This document shows, piece after piece, positions 36,740 to 37,457 of a stretch of 37,457 nucleotides of DNA (position 1 is its first letter; each line of letters opens with the position of its first letter). Source of the DNA: Candidatus Gastranaerophilales bacterium (lineage in GTDB: Bacteria; Cyanobacteriota; Vampirovibrionia; Gastranaerophilales; Gastranaerophilaceae); the NCBI GenBank assembly GCA_021199975.1, contig JAJQHF010000112.1:1-37457 (forward strand), read 5' to 3'. The translations under genes and the position numbers were made by a program. The notes under the pieces were generated by a model. The model searched no databases, had not been told where the DNA came from, and saw only the letters and a program-made list of their open reading frames with translations.

Positions 36740-37216
36740 TTATTTTTTCCACCCGCCTTTTATTTTCTGAAAATTATCAACGCTGTGTTTCATCATCCAG
36801 CGTTTGAACCCGTTGACATCCGAACAATAAAGCAATCTTTCAAGTATTATTGTTGATAAATACCTGTTGTTATCTATATATGAATGATTTTCACATAATA
36901 CATCATGTATCATAGAGGGTATTAAAAACTCGGGGCTTGTATTTGCACCTATGAACCGCCAAAAGAAACGGGGTATTGTTGCCCCATCCCATGTGTAGCC
37001 TTTTGGAATGATAAAAGTATATGTTTTCCTATCTGATAATATACCTACGGGTTTTTGAACCGTTATTTTAACCTCTAAATCTTCTTTGTTCAAAAACGGT
37101 TTTTTATCTATTTCCCTGTTCTTGCATTCATCATAGCAGGGCATAGGATAGCTCATTGTAACAGAAGGTTTTTTATCAAACTCTATTATAAGTTCATCAT
37201 CTTTATACCAAATCAT
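36740..37216 (-). CDS. DUF1353 family protein
   Basis: A 158-residue protein with the DUF1353 pattern: TYTFIIPKGYTWDGATIPRF, then FWRFIGANTSPEFLIPSMIH and DVLCENH, and further DNNRYLSTIILERLL. The conserved Asp-Gly-Ala-(S/T)-x-Pro and His-Asp-x-Leu motifs are intact. The family is frequent in phage tail-end regions and of unknown activity. It begins 8 bases after the stop of the gene that crosses the join. Confidence 0.85.
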   Translation of the reverse strand: MIWYKDDELIIEFDKKPSVTMSYPMPCYDECKNREIDKKPFLNKEDLEVKITVQKPVGILSDRKTYTFIIPKGYTWDGATIPRFFWRFIGANTSPEFLIPSMIHDVLCENHSYIDNNRYLSTIILERLLYCSDVNGFKRWMMKHSVDNFQKIKGGWKK

Positions 37217-37224
37217 TTTTTTAC

Positions 37225-37457
37225 CTACCCTGCAATCCCTGACAAATCAAGCGTATATTGGAAAGTTTTTGTTTCGTTAGGTGCTATGGTAACGGGGGTT
37301 ATAAGGCTACGGGCTATGAGAGTGTGATTATAATAATAAGAAGAAGTAGTAGAACTATAACCGGTAACAACCCCGATTTCTGATACTGTTAAATTTTCAT
37401 CCGATATATTAGCTATGGAAGCTGTTATAACTTTTGTTAAATTGTCTGCAACAGAAG
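37225..37457 (-). CDS. tail/appendage-type structural protein (end half, crosses the circular join)
   Basis: This is the C-terminal part of the gene that starts at 377. It reads in frame into the right end and stops with TAG at 37225-37227. The segment ends APNETKTFQYTLDLSGIAG and contains VSEIGVVTGYSSTTSSYYYN. The 'sEiGvv' strand followed by 'tf.y.i.l' is a usual ending of phage tail appendage and fibre-associated proteins. The full-length protein is about 184 residues. Confidence 0.75.
   Translation of the reverse strand, partial: SVADNLTKVITASIANISDENLTVSEIGVVTGYSSTTSSYYYNHTLIARSLITPVTIAPNETKTFQYTLDLSGIAG
37403..37457. repeat. terminal direct repeat, right copy
   Basis: Exact duplicate of positions 1-55. 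Removing one copy gives a circle of 37402 bases in which the appendage gene is intact. Confidence 0.95.

Overview
The window looks like one complete, circularly assembled genome of a temperate-type podovirus. The first 55 bases are repeated exactly as the last 55 (1-55 = 37403-37457), and a minus-strand gene reads without a break across the join, so the true unit is about 37.4 kb and the ends are probably an assembly overlap rather than physical termini. The DNA is AT-rich. The cargo proteins carry Gram-negative style signal peptides (ending AFA/VFA), the endolysin is a GH24 lysozyme, and one intergenic stretch resembles the dispersed 'CGTCATTGC...GCAATCC' bacterial repeats. I infer an AT-rich, probably gut-associated Gram-negative host; the genus cannot be told from the sequence.

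Late region, minus strand. From a divergent promoter area at 16.8 kb the late genes run leftwards: small terminase, large terminase, portal, scaffold, capsid, two head-tail/nozzle proteins, internal (ejection) proteins and small tail appendage genes. They continue across the join into a DUF1353 protein, a small HTH protein, several small structural-type proteins and finally the lysis genes and a probable small RNA at 32.6-32.7 kb. A motif around TGCCCGTTTT recurs in promoter position before four units (1.95, 12.62, 24.32 and 33.95 kb) and may be a phage-specific promoter. A plus-strand secreted repeat protein sits inside this region as a cargo gene.

Regulatory and accessory region, 16.9-24.1 kb. 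It holds a three-gene plus-strand cassette saturated with short perfect hairpins, a 71-nt three-way-junction RNA, a ribbon-helix-helix protein and two small XRE-type HTH proteins facing a consensus promoter with palindromic operators. It also holds two related S24-fold repressors whose catalytic serine is Cys or Thr, an ORF6N protein, and a membrane/secreted gene pair flanked by 35-bp direct repeats.

Early/replication region, plus strand, 24.0-31.1 kb. One consensus promoter next to the second repressor leads into small genes, a Rad52-type annealing protein, a small protein with an SSB-like acidic tip, a catalytic-domain-only tyrosine recombinase, a DUF6291-type replication protein, a YopX protein and a DUF5131 (Gp37/Gp68) protein. 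It is followed by a membrane-anchored DNA-binding-type protein with a structured 5' leader.

The most unusual feature is the hairpin-saturated cassette at 16.93-18.09 kb. One of its hairpins shares a 15-base core with the leader of the membrane-anchored regulator at 31.83 kb. The two structured RNAs (18.15 and 32.6 kb) and the paired non-cleavable-looking repressors are the next best leads.
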